DNA from: Mesorhizobium carmichaelinearum
GTDB taxonomy: Bacteria > Pseudomonadota > Alphaproteobacteria > Rhizobiales > Rhizobiaceae
Reading direction: 5' to 3'
Length of the DNA: 52,873 nucleotides
Assembly (NCBI RefSeq): GCF_900199455.1
Contig: NZ_FZQR01000031.1
Span: forward strand, 1-52,873
A program made the translations under genes and the position numbers. The notes beneath the pieces were generated by a model. That model made no database searches. It was not told where the DNA came from and saw nothing but the letters and a program-made list of their open reading frames with translations. Positions 18,287 to 28,139 of this stretch are shown here, piece after piece (position 1 is the first letter of the stretch; each line of letters starts with the position of its first letter).

Positions 18287-19351
18287 ATGCGTAGTATCTC
18301 AATGAAACTGTACTCGGCTCTCGCTCTCGCTAGCTTGCTGGCCGGATCTGCTGTCACCGCAAAAGCCGAGGACCTCACCATCGCGACATATGGCGGGACC
18401 TTCGAGGAGGCCCTGAGAAAAGAGGTTTATGAGCCTTTTACGAAGGAGACAGGGATCAATGTGCTTGCGGATGCTTTCTCCGGAGATGTTGGAAAAATCC
18501 GCGCAATGGCGACCACCGGAACATACAACTGGCAGCTCGCCGAGAGCGAGTCGGTGATCGCGGCAATCGGCTGTCAGCAGGATTTCCTTGAGCGCTTCGA
18601 TCTCAGCCGGCTCAAGCTGACGAAAGACGACTTCGTTTCCGGCAGCCTGATCGATTGCGGCATTCCCGATGTCATCTACTCTGTCAATTTCGCCTACGAT
18701 TCAAACCAGGTCCCCGAACCTGGTCCTAAAACCTGGGCCGATTTTTGGAATGTGGAAAAATGGCCTGGAAAACGCGCCATGCGAAAGTCTCCCAATGGGA
18801 CCCTCGAGTTTGCGCTACTGGCTGACGGCGTGCCGATGGACAAGGTCTACGAAGTTCTGGCAACGCCGGAGGGCGTCGACCGTGCATTCGCAAGCCTGTC
18901 GAAGCTTAAGCCGAACATCGTATGGTGGGAGACCGGTGCCCAGTCTGTTCAACTTCTCGCGGATAAAGAGGTTGCGATGACGGTTGGCTGGAATGGCCGA
19001 CTGTACAGTGCAGCGCACGGTGAGGGGCAAAAACAGATCAAGACGGTGTGGAACCAGTTCCGCTGGGAGACATCGATGTGGATCATGCCGAAGGGGGCCC
19101 CGAACGTCGATAGCGCCTACAAGTTCCTGCAGTACGCAACCAAGCCAGAACTTATCTCTGAGGTGTCGAAACGAGTCGCCAATGGCCCTGCGGTTGTGGC
19201 GGCAGGAAAGCTCATTCCGGGCGAGCTCAATTCGGAACTTCCGACCAGCGCGCAGAACTTGAAGAACGGTTTCCCCATGGACGTGCAGTTCTGGGTGGAC
19301 CATCAGGAAGATCTTACAGAGCGCTTCAATAACTGGGTCGCTCAACAATAA
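18287..19351 (+). CDS. Periplasmic solute-binding protein, PotD-type
   Basis: This 354-residue extracytoplasmic binding protein starts with ATG at 18287 behind AAAGGGGAAG. An upstream frame to 18146 overlaps the ATPase gene and is rejected. A Sec signal is clear: MRSISMKLYSALALASLLAG with likely cleavage after AKA near residue 26. The mature protein begins EDLTIATYGGTFEEAL, typical of the polyamine or amino-polyol binding group (SBP_bac_8). Ligand-site aromatic residues around YSVNFAYD and WWETGAQ are present. The ligand is not known. The operon context points to the substrate of the M24 and sarcosine oxidase enzymes. Confidence 0.9.
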   Translation: MRSISMKLYSALALASLLAGSAVTAKAEDLTIATYGGTFEEALRKEVYEPFTKETGINVLADAFSGDVGKIRAMATTGTYNWQLAESESVIAAIGCQQDFLERFDLSRLKLTKDDFVSGSLIDCGIPDVIYSVNFAYDSNQVPEPGPKTWADFWNVEKWPGKRAMRKSPNGTLEFALLADGVPMDKVYEVLATPEGVDRAFASLSKLKPNIVWWETGAQSVQLLADKEVAMTVGWNGRLYSAAHGEGQKQIKTVWNQFRWETSMWIMPKGAPNVDSAYKFLQYATKPELISEVSKRVANGPAVVAAGKLIPGELNSELPTSAQNLKNGFPMDVQFWVDHQEDLTERFNNWVAQQ

Positions 19352-19421
19352 GTCTGACATCGCAGGACGCCGGCCCGCTCTTACTGGACAGGATCAGCTT
19401 GGAATTCAACGGAGCATTTGA

Positions 19422-20654
19422 GTGATGATCGCTGCCAAAGCCTTATCCGATGGCCTGGAAGAGTCGGCCGCCCTCAATTATCGCCGTGAATTGACGATGA
19501 AAGAGATGCGTCGAGGTGTACTCGTCGCACCTCTCTTCATCTACCTCACGGCTATTTTCGTGGTTCCCATCGTCTTGATGTTAATAAGAAGTGTCGAAGA
19601 CCCGGAAGTCTCCAGGGCGCTTCCCAACACCGCAACTCTTATCCAAGCGTGGGACGGCGAGGGGCTGCCAAGCGCCCAGGTATTTGCCGCTCTCGCGGCC
19701 GACGTCAAACAGGCCGCCCTCGACAGAACACTTGGTCAGGCCGGAAATCGATTGAACTATGCGATCCCCGGCTTTCAATCTCTTCTGATGAAAACCGGTC
19801 AGAAAATATCCGATGCGCCGGCGGTCGATGCCACGGACGCACTTGTCCAGATTGATCAACGATGGAAAGACGCTCGCTATTGGCTTGCGCTTCGCGACGC
19901 ATCCAGCAAATACTCACTGTTCTACTTCAGAACCGCACTGGGATTCTCCACCAGCGAACCTGCCACGGAGGGGCGTGGCCTTTACCTCGACGTGTTGGTC
20001 AGGACTTTGTGGATGACGCTCGTGGTCACTTCAGCCTGCGTGGTTCTGGGTTATCCGCTGTCCTATTTTCTCGCGAATGCGCCCGAGCGCTTACGCAACA
20101 GGCTCATCCTTTTTGTCCTGCTTCCATTCTGGACGTCGCTGTTGGTCCGCACAACCGCCTGGTTTGTGCTTCTGCAAAAACACGGGCTGATTAACGACAC
20201 GGGGATGTTCCTTGGTCTTTGGTCGCAGCCGCTGGAACTCATCTATAACCGGTTTGCCGTTTATGTTGCCATGACGCACGTCATGCTGCCCTTCATGGTA
20301 CTTCCGCTTTATAGTGTCATGTTGAAGATTCCAAAAACATACCTGAACGCGGCGGCGACTCTTGGCGCTCACCCTGTACGCACCTTCTGGGAGGTTTACC
20401 TTCCGCTAAGCGTTCCGGGTTTGAGCGCTGGCGTATTGTTGGTGTTTATCATCACCCTCGGGTTCTACATCACGCCCGCTCTTCTTGGTGGGCCCGCCGA
20501 TCAGATGTTGAGCTATTACATCGCGCAAAATGCCAGCAACTTCGGCAATTGGGGCCTTGCTGCCGCCCTGAGTGTGCTGCTGCTGGCGGTGGTCGGAGCA
20601 GTCATACTTTTGTTCGGTAGACTTGGAGCAACCGCCACCACGCGGGAGGCATGA
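19422..20654 (+). CDS. ABC transporter permease, PotB type
   Basis: This 410-residue inner-membrane permease is longer than usual PotB (about 285-320). After the first membrane segment (about 33-56) there is an extra soluble loop of some 130 residues (about 57-190) before the transport core. The core contains about five membrane helices and the EAA-type loop LNAAATLGAHPVRTFWEVYL. This long loop is known from a subset of polyamine-type permeases in rhizobia. The start is ATG at 19422 or 19425. It overlaps the next permease by ATGA. Confidence 0.88.
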   Translation: MMIAAKALSDGLEESAALNYRRELTMKEMRRGVLVAPLFIYLTAIFVVPIVLMLIRSVEDPEVSRALPNTATLIQAWDGEGLPSAQVFAALAADVKQAALDRTLGQAGNRLNYAIPGFQSLLMKTGQKISDAPAVDATDALVQIDQRWKDARYWLALRDASSKYSLFYFRTALGFSTSEPATEGRGLYLDVLVRTLWMTLVVTSACVVLGYPLSYFLANAPERLRNRLILFVLLPFWTSLLVRTTAWFVLLQKHGLINDTGMFLGLWSQPLELIYNRFAVYVAMTHVMLPFMVLPLYSVMLKIPKTYLNAAATLGAHPVRTFWEVYLPLSVPGLSAGVLLVFIITLGFYITPALLGGPADQMLSYYIAQNASNFGNWGLAAALSVLLLAVVGAVILLFGRLGATATTREA

Positions 20655-21484
20655 TGGGCTTGACCAAACGAAATCCCAGCTTTCCCAAGTTGGCACTCGG
20701 TGTCTTCAGCACGATGACATTGGCGTTCCTCATTCTGCCGATCATCGTCATCATACCGCTTTCCTTCAACTCGGCGCCCTATTTCACCTATCCGATGCCG
20801 GGATTCTCATGGCGGTGGTATGCGGAGATTTTCGGGGACTCGTCAGCCTCAGTCATGTGGCAAAGAGGAATCCTGAATAGTTTCATCGTTGGCATCTCGT
20901 CGACCTTCGTAGCGACGACACTGGGAACACTGGCGGCCTTGGGCCTGAGCCAGAGCACGTGGCGATACAGGAACCTGGTCTATGCTGTTCTTGTATCACC
21001 GCTTGTGGTGCCGGCAATCGTGTCTGGGCTTGGGCTCTTCTATGTCTTCGCGAAATTGAAACTCGTGGGGACCTTCTGGAGTCTGATTTTGGCTCACGCG
21101 GCGCTCGGGGCTCCATTTGTTGTGATAACCGTGTCCGCCACACTGAAGGGCTTCAACCAAACACTCCTGCGTGCAGCAGAGGTCCACGGCGCGTCGCCGG
21201 CGCGCGCCTTCTATGAGGTGACGCTGCCACTGATTTTGCCTGGCGTGGTCTCCGGTGCAATCTTTGCCTTTGTCTGGTCGTGGGACGAGATCGTCGTGAC
21301 GCTATTCCTGGCGACACCGCCGCAACATACGGTTCCCATCCGGATGTGGAGTGGGGTGAGGGAAAGTTTCAACCCGACAATAACAGCGGTGGCCACCCTC
21401 CTGATCGCGATGGCGATCATCTTGATGTTGGTGGTGGACCAATTGAACCAGCGTAATGCTCGCTTCAACAGCGCGTCGCGGTAA
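20651..21484 (+). CDS. ABC transporter permease, PotC type
   Basis: This 277-residue permease has six predicted membrane helices and the EAA loop LRAAEVHGASPARAFYEVTLP that contacts the ATPase. Two adjacent ATGs (20651 and 20654) follow GGGAGG. The second has the better spacing. Together with the PotB-type protein it forms the membrane channel. Confidence 0.9.
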   Translation: MMGLTKRNPSFPKLALGVFSTMTLAFLILPIIVIIPLSFNSAPYFTYPMPGFSWRWYAEIFGDSSASVMWQRGILNSFIVGISSTFVATTLGTLAALGLSQSTWRYRNLVYAVLVSPLVVPAIVSGLGLFYVFAKLKLVGTFWSLILAHAALGAPFVVITVSATLKGFNQTLLRAAEVHGASPARAFYEVTLPLILPGVVSGAIFAFVWSWDEIVVTLFLATPPQHTVPIRMWSGVRESFNPTITAVATLLIAMAIILMLVVDQLNQRNARFNSASR

Positions 21485-21593
21485 GCCGCCGCAAGAACTT
21501 CGGTGCCGCCATCAATAGCGGCGAAACGCTTCATGATGCCATCAGAGATAGCATCAAAGCGGTAGGTCACTCCACGTTAGAAAGGAATCGAAG

Positions 21594-22742
21594 ATGGATC
21601 AGATCTTTAGTCAAGCCCGAGCTGAGCGCGGGCATCGCCTTGATAGGGTAAGGGAGACGTGCCGTCAGCGCGGCATCGATGTCGCGATCTTCACCAGCCC
21701 CGAAAACATCTACTATCTCGCAGGGCTCGATTACGAAGGCTATTTTTGCCTGCATGCCCTATTGGTGCCCGTCGAAGGTAAGCCCGTTCTCTTTGGAAGG
21801 AAGATCGAGGCGCCTACCATCTTGAGGCAAGCGGTCGACGTCGAGTATGTTCCTTATCTGGACAACGATGACGTTCCGGCGGCGATCTCTTCGACGCTCA
21901 CAGCAATTGCGGGACCGGAAGCTCGAATTGCGCTGCAAAGGAACAGTGCTTGGAACGTCGCCATTGACGCGTCGCTACGCAGCGCGCTCACGCAGGCTGA
22001 GTTCCTCGATTCGTCTGGGATTGTAGAGGCAATGCGCCTTGTAAAGTCTTCTTTTGAGATTGAGCAGATGAAGCGCGCGGCGGCCATTTCTGATGTGATG
22101 GTGTCGACCGGAATTCGGACTGCGGGTAGTGACGTTGCAGAAAACATCGTTGCCGCCGAAGTCTATCGTGCAATGATTGCCGCAGGGGGCCAGTCGCCCG
22201 GCTTTCCGCCATTTATTCGTTCAGTTGACAGAATATGCGAGCCCCACACGTCGTGGACCTCCCGAACGCTCAAAATAGGGGATTCATTTCTCCTCGAGCT
22301 TTCCGCATGCATTGATCGTTACCATGCCCCGATGGCACGGACCGGATACATTGGCGCGGCGCCCGAAGCGGCCAAGAAGCTTGCAAAGATCGCCAATGAG
22401 GCTCACGTGAAGGCACTGAACGCTCTGAAGCCAGGCGTGGCGGCCTCGCAGGTACATGCTGCCTGGCATTCACACTTGGTCACTTCCGGCGTTTCTCCTC
22501 GGCTCGAACACTGCGGCTATACCGTCGGCATTTCGTTCCCTCCCACATGGACGGGTGGACCGGGGATCAACAGCCTGCATGGGGCCAGCACTCTGGAACT
22601 GCAGGAGGGGATGACATTCCACCTGTTGACCTGGATCCACGATAATGATGGCAGCGACAACTTCCTTTCCGATTGTGTGGTAGTGGAAAAGTCTGGCGGG
22701 GCCTTTTTGACGAACACCACCCGCGAATTAGCTGAGGTCTGA
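21594..22742 (+). CDS. M24 family hydrolase, creatinase / EutD-like (second copy)
   Basis: This 382-residue paralogue of the 6929-8080 product has ATG at 21594, 8 nt after AAAGGA. The N-terminal domain contains TSPENIYYLAGLDYEGYF and the pita-bread domain LLELSACIDRYHAPMARTG, where metallopeptidase Asp ligands are replaced. The C-terminus has EHCGYTVGISFPPTWTGGPG. Creatinase, the best-known member without metal, yields sarcosine plus urea. Placement in one operon with a transporter, and just after sox genes, suggests that this enzyme releases an N-methyl amino acid for sarcosine oxidase. An ectoine-hydrolase-type ring opening is the alternative. Confidence 0.83.
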   Translation: MDQIFSQARAERGHRLDRVRETCRQRGIDVAIFTSPENIYYLAGLDYEGYFCLHALLVPVEGKPVLFGRKIEAPTILRQAVDVEYVPYLDNDDVPAAISSTLTAIAGPEARIALQRNSAWNVAIDASLRSALTQAEFLDSSGIVEAMRLVKSSFEIEQMKRAAAISDVMVSTGIRTAGSDVAENIVAAEVYRAMIAAGGQSPGFPPFIRSVDRICEPHTSWTSRTLKIGDSFLLELSACIDRYHAPMARTGYIGAAPEAAKKLAKIANEAHVKALNALKPGVAASQVHAAWHSHLVTSGVSPRLEHCGYTVGISFPPTWTGGPGINSLHGASTLELQEGMTFHLLTWIHDNDGSDNFLSDCVVVEKSGGAFLTNTTRELAEV

Positions 22743-22800
22743 AGTCGCGGTCGCCAGACCTGAACTGGCTTCCTCAACCGTGTGTAGGACTACAAAGGCG

Positions 22801-23487
22801 ATGAACATTCAAGAGACTGATCAGTCTTTTAGTTCGGTGTCCACAATATACGAGGCGCTGCGTACTCGTATTGCACTTCTAGAGTATTCGCCGGGAACCA
22901 GATTATCGGAGAATACGCTGGCTGCTGAATTTGGTGTCAGTCGAACGCCTTTGCGCAAGGTCCTTCAACGCCTTGAGTTCGAGCATCTGTTAGTTCGCTC
23001 ACAAGGTTCCTACACCACAGTGACGGAAGTTGACGTGAAAATGCTCAGCCAGATCTATGAAGTACGGATGGTTCTGGCTGAGAACCTTTACAGGTTCATT
23101 GATCTGCCGATCCACGAGTGGACTATAACTTGTCTCGAACGATTGGCCGAGGAAACGAAACAGTTGCAGTCGACGCATGACATCCATTTGCTCGGTCGCA
23201 TCCACCGGGATGTGGAAGAAGCGCTTGCCGGAGCGATTTCGAATGTAAGGGCGCGAGAAATCACAGAGAACCTTTATTTCGAGATTGGCCGGATTTGGCT
23301 CAGTTGCGTGCCGAAGCTTGATTGGAATGAAGAAGTTGAACTGCTCTCGTCGGAAGTTCGTGAACTGATTACCGCACTGCAGCGCGGGGATTTGCGGGGC
23401 TTCGGCTTTCGCAGGCGAAACCAGGCAGCAATGGCGCTCGACCGTATCAGCAAGGTCATCTCGCGCGATGAGGCGCGGAATGAATGA
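22801..23487 (+). CDS. GntR family regulator, FCD type
   Basis: This 228-residue repressor has an N-terminal winged helix (about 15-80, with TLAAEFGVSRTPLRKVLQRLE) and an all-helical FCD-like effector domain. ATG at 22801 is chosen; a GTG at 22780 is possible. It is probably co-transcribed with the M24 gene 58 bp upstream. It is a clear relative of the regulator at 28568-29239 (same layout, VSRTPLR helix, RIW motif). The two are the best candidates to bind the shared CTGTATATAG operator. Confidence 0.88.
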   Translation: MNIQETDQSFSSVSTIYEALRTRIALLEYSPGTRLSENTLAAEFGVSRTPLRKVLQRLEFEHLLVRSQGSYTTVTEVDVKMLSQIYEVRMVLAENLYRFIDLPIHEWTITCLERLAEETKQLQSTHDIHLLGRIHRDVEEALAGAISNVRAREITENLYFEIGRIWLSCVPKLDWNEEVELLSSEVRELITALQRGDLRGFGFRRRNQAAMALDRISKVISRDEARNE

Positions 23488-23646
23488 AATCAGCCGACGG
23501 CTTCCACGTGCCGCTGCGGCACCAACGGCGTTTGATGCGGACGCGGCAGAGGTCTGTTGAGCATGCCACGAGGCGATCAAAGCAGCTGGCGATGTAAGCA
23601 AAAATTTGAGCGGTAGCGGCGGTCAGCCCCTAACGCGGAGGATGGC

Positions 23647-24907
23647 ATGTCTGTCGACCATCGGATTGAAACTGACCCCTTAGGCCCTGTCAATGTACGG
23701 TCGGATCGCTACTACGGCGCGCAGACCGCCAGAGCGATCGACAATTTTCCGATTTCTGGCATAACCATCAACCGGATGCCACATGTCGTCGAAGCGCTCG
23801 CACGCGTGAAGATGGCTGCAGCTCAAGCAAATTATGACGAAGGCTTGCTCGCCGATGTAAGCGCGACGCGATTGTCTCGGCTTGCCACGAGGTACTGGCT
23901 GGTAAACACGATGGCGAGTTACTCGTCGATGTGGTTCAGGGCGGCGCGGGCACCTCCACGAACATGAATATGAATGAAGTCTTGGCCAACCGCGCCAGTG
24001 AATTGCTCGGCGGCGTGCGAGGGGAGGGGCGTCTCGTTCACCCCAATGACGACGTCAACCGGTAACAGTCAACAAACGACGCCTATGCCACTGCCGTGCG
24101 ACTATCGGTTATTCCGGCGAGCCGTAGTCTGCGAGAGGCGCTTGTCGTGCTCGCAACCGCTCTCAACAACAGGGCCAACGACTTCGCCGGGATCAAAAAA
24201 CTCGGGCGAACACAGTTGCAAGACGCCGTCTCCATGACGCTCGGGCAAGATTCGCAGCGTTCGCAACGACTGTCTTGGAAGACTGCGAGCGCCTCACGGA
24301 AACACAACGGCTGTTCCTGGAGGTGAATCTCGGCGGGACTGCTATCGGAACAGGCATTGCTGCCACACCGGCTTACCGTGCGCGTGTGCTTGAGCATCTG
24401 TCCCGATATACGGGGCTGCCTGTAGTCGGCTCAAAGACTTGATAGACGCGAGCTGGGATATGGGCGCATTCATGTTTCACATGGGCCTTCTCAAAAGGGT
24501 CGCTGCCAAGCTCTCTAAGATCGCAAACGATTTTCGGCTGCTATCAAGCGGTCCGCACGGCGGTATCGGTGAAATCGTCCTTCCGGCACTCCAACCTGGC
24601 TCGTCGCTTATGCCGGGAAAAATCACTGAACCAGGTTTGTTTCTATGTCTACGGTTTGGAAACCACTGTTGGCATGGCGGCCGAAGCCGGACAGCTCCAG
24701 CTAAATGCCATGGAGCCGGTGATTATCTTAAGCATGCATTAAGCGATGCGACTCCTTCGCAATGCCGTTTTGACGTTCACCAGAACCTGCGTTGAGGACG
24801 TGCAAGCCATTCTTGACTGGTGCGAAGGCAGCACGGCTTTCGCAACTCGTTCCCACCATGGGCTATACAGCAGCCGCCGCGCTGGTTAAGGCGCGATTGG
24901 CGGGCTG
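23647..24907 (+). pseudogene. aspA: Aspartate ammonia-lyase (aspartase) remnant
   Basis: A decayed gene of the fumarase/aspartase superfamily is spread over three frames with stops. Recognisable pieces are DPLGPVNVRSDRYYGAQTAR (23668 on), MNEVLANRASELLGG (near 23970), GRTQLQDAVSMTLGQ (near 24205), the signature region GSSLMPGK (24598-24621) and AAEAGQLQLNAMEPV near 24673-24717. Intact members have about 470 residues. Aspartase turns aspartate into fumarate, which would fit as the exit of an ectoine-like route ending in aspartate. It is no longer functional. Confidence 0.8.
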
Positions 24908-25317
24908 ACCCACTCCGCTTTGCAGCGCGCTTTGTATTCGCATAGCCTCCCAAGTCGTAAGTCGTGGCTGTCGTCGGAACCCTTCTGGGCTTCCAGCCTT
25001 CCGGCGGCAGCCGCCGGTGGCAAAGGGGCGGTAGCGCTCTTAAGCTTTCTACGAAATGGGCTGCCTCAGCGCCTCGCCGATTGACTGATTGACTTCTAAA
25101 TTTGCGCCTGCTCCCCGGCGCCCGGGTCGGGGGCCAGTGTGCAACTAATGAGATAACGAAGCGGGGTGGGCGAGTAGTTCGGTAAGCGTGTGGCCAAGGC
25201 GTTTAGGCGCAACGCGTTTCGCTTCTCAGTAAAAGTGGCGGGATGAAGGTGTAAAACCATCCTGCCATCGACTAATGGGCGCCCGGAGTGTGGTATGCGT
25301 GCTTACCCCTTCGAGGC
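24908..25317. other. Gene-free stretch after aspartase remnant
   Basis: About 410 bp in which I recognise no gene, repeat or clear terminator. It lies between the plus-strand aspartase remnant and the 3' end of the minus-strand importer operon. Confidence 0.4.
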
Positions 25318-26406
25318 TCACGAGCCACTTGGTACGACGATGCAGTCCCGCGGACGAAAGGAAATTGAAACCTCCTGGCCGGTTTGCTCGAGTGTCTGAC
25401 CAGTATATTTTTCAGTCACGGTAAGCAGTTGACCACCAGCGATTTCCACCACTAGATGAAGGTCAGCACCGAGGTGGGCGATGTCCCTTATGGCACCGCG
25501 TATTTCGTTCACAGGCGTGCCCGCCGACGCTACCGTGGCTGCGTCGATCTGTATGCGCTCTGGCCTCACGCAGACATCATACTGTCCACCGGTCAGGTGG
25601 CCTCCAGATACGGGCACGATCATGTTGATACCGCTGGTGGCCTTGAACTTAGCGAGGCCTCCTGTACCGGGCGCCAGCTGACCACTAAACCAGTTCGATC
25701 GGCCAATAAATTCGGCCACGAAACGTGTCTTTGGATCGGCATAAATCTCTGTCGGCGCTCCTTGCTGCATGATCTTGCCTCCACTCATGACGATCACGCT
25801 ATCACCAAGGCTCATCGCCTCTTCCTGATCATGGGTAACAACAATCGTCGTAGCGTTCACGGCAGCGAGAATTTCTTTCAGTTCGAAGCGGAGTTCCTGA
25901 CGCAGTTTCGCATCTAGAGCGGAAAGCGGCTCATCGAGCAAAACCACCTCCGGATATGTTGCCAGGGCGCGCGCAAGCGCCACGCGCTGTTGCTGACCCC
26001 CACTCAACCGGCCCGGCCGCCTGTGCTCGAAGCCCTTGAGTTTTACTAGGGAAACCATTTCCGCTACCCGATCCGGGATCTTTGCCTTGTCAAACTTGCG
26101 GTGTTTCAGTCCATAGGCGATATTTTCGACAACTGTCATATGCGGAAACAGAGCATAATCCTGAAAAAGGAGACCTACATTGCGTTCGTACGGCCGACGA
26201 CCCTTCATATCGATGCCGGAGAACATTACTGCGCCTTCGTTGGCGACTTCGAACCCGGAGATCATTCGCAGGGTTGTCGTCTTACCGCAGCCGCTGGGGC
26301 CGAGCAAAGACAAGATCTTACCTTTTTCAACACTGAACGAGATATCATCAACGGCGATGAAGGCTCCGTAGCGTTTTGTGACGTGCGAAAGTTGAAGGAC
26401 ACTCAT
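25318..26406 (-). CDS. ABC transporter ATP-binding protein, polyamine (PotA) type, second importer
   Basis: This 362-residue ATPase has Walker A GPSGCGKTT near 34-42, Q-loop FQDYALFPHMT, signature LSGGQQQ, Walker B VVLLDEP, THDQEEA and a C-terminal TOBE domain (VRPERIQID). Start ATG at 26406 overlaps the permease stop (ATGA). It is the last gene of a minus-strand operon of two permeases and ATPase. The ortholog-type copy at 17089 is clearly different in sequence, so this is not a recent duplication. Confidence 0.9.
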   Translation of the reverse strand: MSVLQLSHVTKRYGAFIAVDDISFSVEKGKILSLLGPSGCGKTTTLRMISGFEVANEGAVMFSGIDMKGRRPYERNVGLLFQDYALFPHMTVVENIAYGLKHRKFDKAKIPDRVAEMVSLVKLKGFEHRRPGRLSGGQQQRVALARALATYPEVVLLDEPLSALDAKLRQELRFELKEILAAVNATTIVVTHDQEEAMSLGDSVIVMSGGKIMQQGAPTEIYADPKTRFVAEFIGRSNWFSGQLAPGTGGLAKFKATSGINMIVPVSGGHLTGGQYDVCVRPERIQIDAATVASAGTPVNEIRGAIRDIAHLGADLHLVVEIAGGQLLTVTEKYTGQTLEQTGQEVSISFRPRDCIVVPSGS

Positions 26407-27239
26407 GATGGTTCCCCTTGTGAGCTAAAGACGCCTTTGCCGATCAGGCGATCAAGCCCGACTGCCCAGTCCAGGAAGAGGATCAAGGCGAACGTGAACA
26501 CCATCAGCACCACCGAAGCTGCCGCGATCGTCAGATCGAAGTTTGTTCGCATCATACTGACCATCGCGACTGGCAGCGTGTAGGAGTCCGGGGAGGTGAG
26601 GAACAAACTCACCGCCACGTCGTCCATGGAGAAGGCGAATGCAAAAACCGCGCCGGCGACCATGCCGGTTCGGGCAAGCGGAAAGGTGATGTCCCAAAAT
26701 GCTCGGCGCTCGGTGGCACCCAGGCTCATCGCAGCTTCCGTCAGTGTCTTCCGGATTCCGACGAGCCCCGCAAGGGTTGTGCGTACGGTGTAAGGAAACG
26801 TAATTATGATGTGCCCAGCGAGCAGACGGGTGAAACCATCGAAGACGCCGACCATTGCGAATGACAGCAACAATGCAAAACCGATGACGACAGCCGGGAC
26901 GACGAGAGACGAAAGAAACAACGTTTCCAACGCCTGCTTGCCCGGACCCTCATAGCGGTCAAGCCCAATTGCGGTGCACACGCCCGCGGCTGTCGAGACG
27001 ATCGTTGCGATTGTTGCGAGCTTGAGGCTCGTTGCCAAGCCGGTCAAATAGTAGGTATCAGAAATGAACCTCTCGTACCAGCGCAGCGAGTATACTGGCG
27101 GCGGAAACCTGCCCAGATATTCGCGACCGTCGAACGACATTGTTATAGCGACGATAATCGGGAATACGAGGAAGATCAGTACAATGACAAGATTGGCAAC
27201 ACTCAACCAGGCTGCGGCGTGATCGATAAAGCGTTTCAC
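26403..27239 (-). CDS. ABC transporter permease, PotC type, second importer
   Basis: This 278-residue membrane protein with about six helices starts with GTG at 27239. The EAA loop is LTEAAMSLGATERRAFWDITFP. It lies 10 bp after the PotB-type gene and overlaps the ATPase gene by 4 bp. Confidence 0.88.
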   Translation of the reverse strand: MKRFIDHAAAWLSVANLVIVLIFLVFPIIVAITMSFDGREYLGRFPPPVYSLRWYERFISDTYYLTGLATSLKLATIATIVSTAAGVCTAIGLDRYEGPGKQALETLFLSSLVVPAVVIGFALLLSFAMVGVFDGFTRLLAGHIIITFPYTVRTTLAGLVGIRKTLTEAAMSLGATERRAFWDITFPLARTGMVAGAVFAFAFSMDDVAVSLFLTSPDSYTLPVAMVSMMRTNFDLTIAAASVVLMVFTFALILFLDWAVGLDRLIGKGVFSSQGEPS

Positions 27240-27249
27240 AGGTCTGTCC

Positions 27250-28104
27250 TCATTTAAGGTCGCCGTGCCACTTTGAAACCATCCACGTCAGAGCGTAAAT
27301 TGTAATCAGGGCGACGACGAGCATGGTGATAGCGACTGCGGATCCGCTTGGGTAATTAGCGATCTCACTGAAGCGTGCGTATATAAGATTGGAGACGAAA
27401 AGTACTTTACCCTTACCGAGGATCATGGGGACCACGAAGGCGCTGAGGCATAACGTGAAACTGATCAGGAAGGCAGACACGAGTCCAGGAATGCAAAGCG
27501 GCAGCGTGATTGACAGGTGCGATGCCAGTCTCGAAGCCCCAAGCACCTGAGAGGCTTCGACCAGCCTCGGGTTTAGATTTTGTATGGTGCCAATCAGTGT
27601 GAGCGCTGAAATTGGAATCAAGTAATGCAGCAACCCGAACGTCACCACCATTTCGGTGTAAAATCGGCCACTCGGCGATACGTCGAGCAGGCCCGCTATG
27701 AATTGGGCATAACCGGTCGGACCGAACGTCAGCTGGAGAGCATTCACTCTCACCAAAGTGCTCAAGAACATCATGCCGATGAGGAACCCGACTGCAAGCT
27801 TCCGCCAGAACGGGTTGTTCTGTCTTGCGACGCCATAGGCGATCGGGAAAGAAACGACCAATGCGATGAGCGATGACAGAATGCCAAATTTGAAGGTCTC
27901 GGCAAAATATATCAGGTACGACGGTTGTAGGATCTCCGCGTAGTTGGCCAGCGTGTAAGGAGCATCCTTGGCTGAGCCAATACGTCCTGGTTCGAAAAGA
28001 CGAAGGCTCTCGTCAACAATGTTTGCGAGTGGCAGCACCAGAAAAGCCAAAAACAGAACTAATCCGGGCAACAACAACAGGGTAGTGCTCTTTAGAGATT
28101 TCAT
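27250..28104 (-). CDS. ABC transporter permease, PotB type, second importer
   Basis: This 284-residue permease is of normal PotB length. ATG at 28104 is chosen, 6 nt after GGAG. The open frame continues to 28185 but that part belongs to the collapsed binding-protein gene. The first helix starts STTLLLLPGLVLFLAF, and the EAA loop is LVEASQVLGASRLASHLSITLP. It is the first intact gene of the operon; the binding-protein gene that should precede it is reduced to a stump. Confidence 0.88.
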   Translation of the reverse strand: MKSLKSTTLLLLPGLVLFLAFLVLPLANIVDESLRLFEPGRIGSAKDAPYTLANYAEILQPSYLIYFAETFKFGILSSLIALVVSFPIAYGVARQNNPFWRKLAVGFLIGMMFLSTLVRVNALQLTFGPTGYAQFIAGLLDVSPSGRFYTEMVVTFGLLHYLIPISALTLIGTIQNLNPRLVEASQVLGASRLASHLSITLPLCIPGLVSAFLISFTLCLSAFVVPMILGKGKVLFVSNLIYARFSEIANYPSGSAVAITMLVVALITIYALTWMVSKWHGDLK

Positions 28105-28139
28105 CAGCGACTCCGCGGTCTTAGAGCGCCCGGCAAAGA

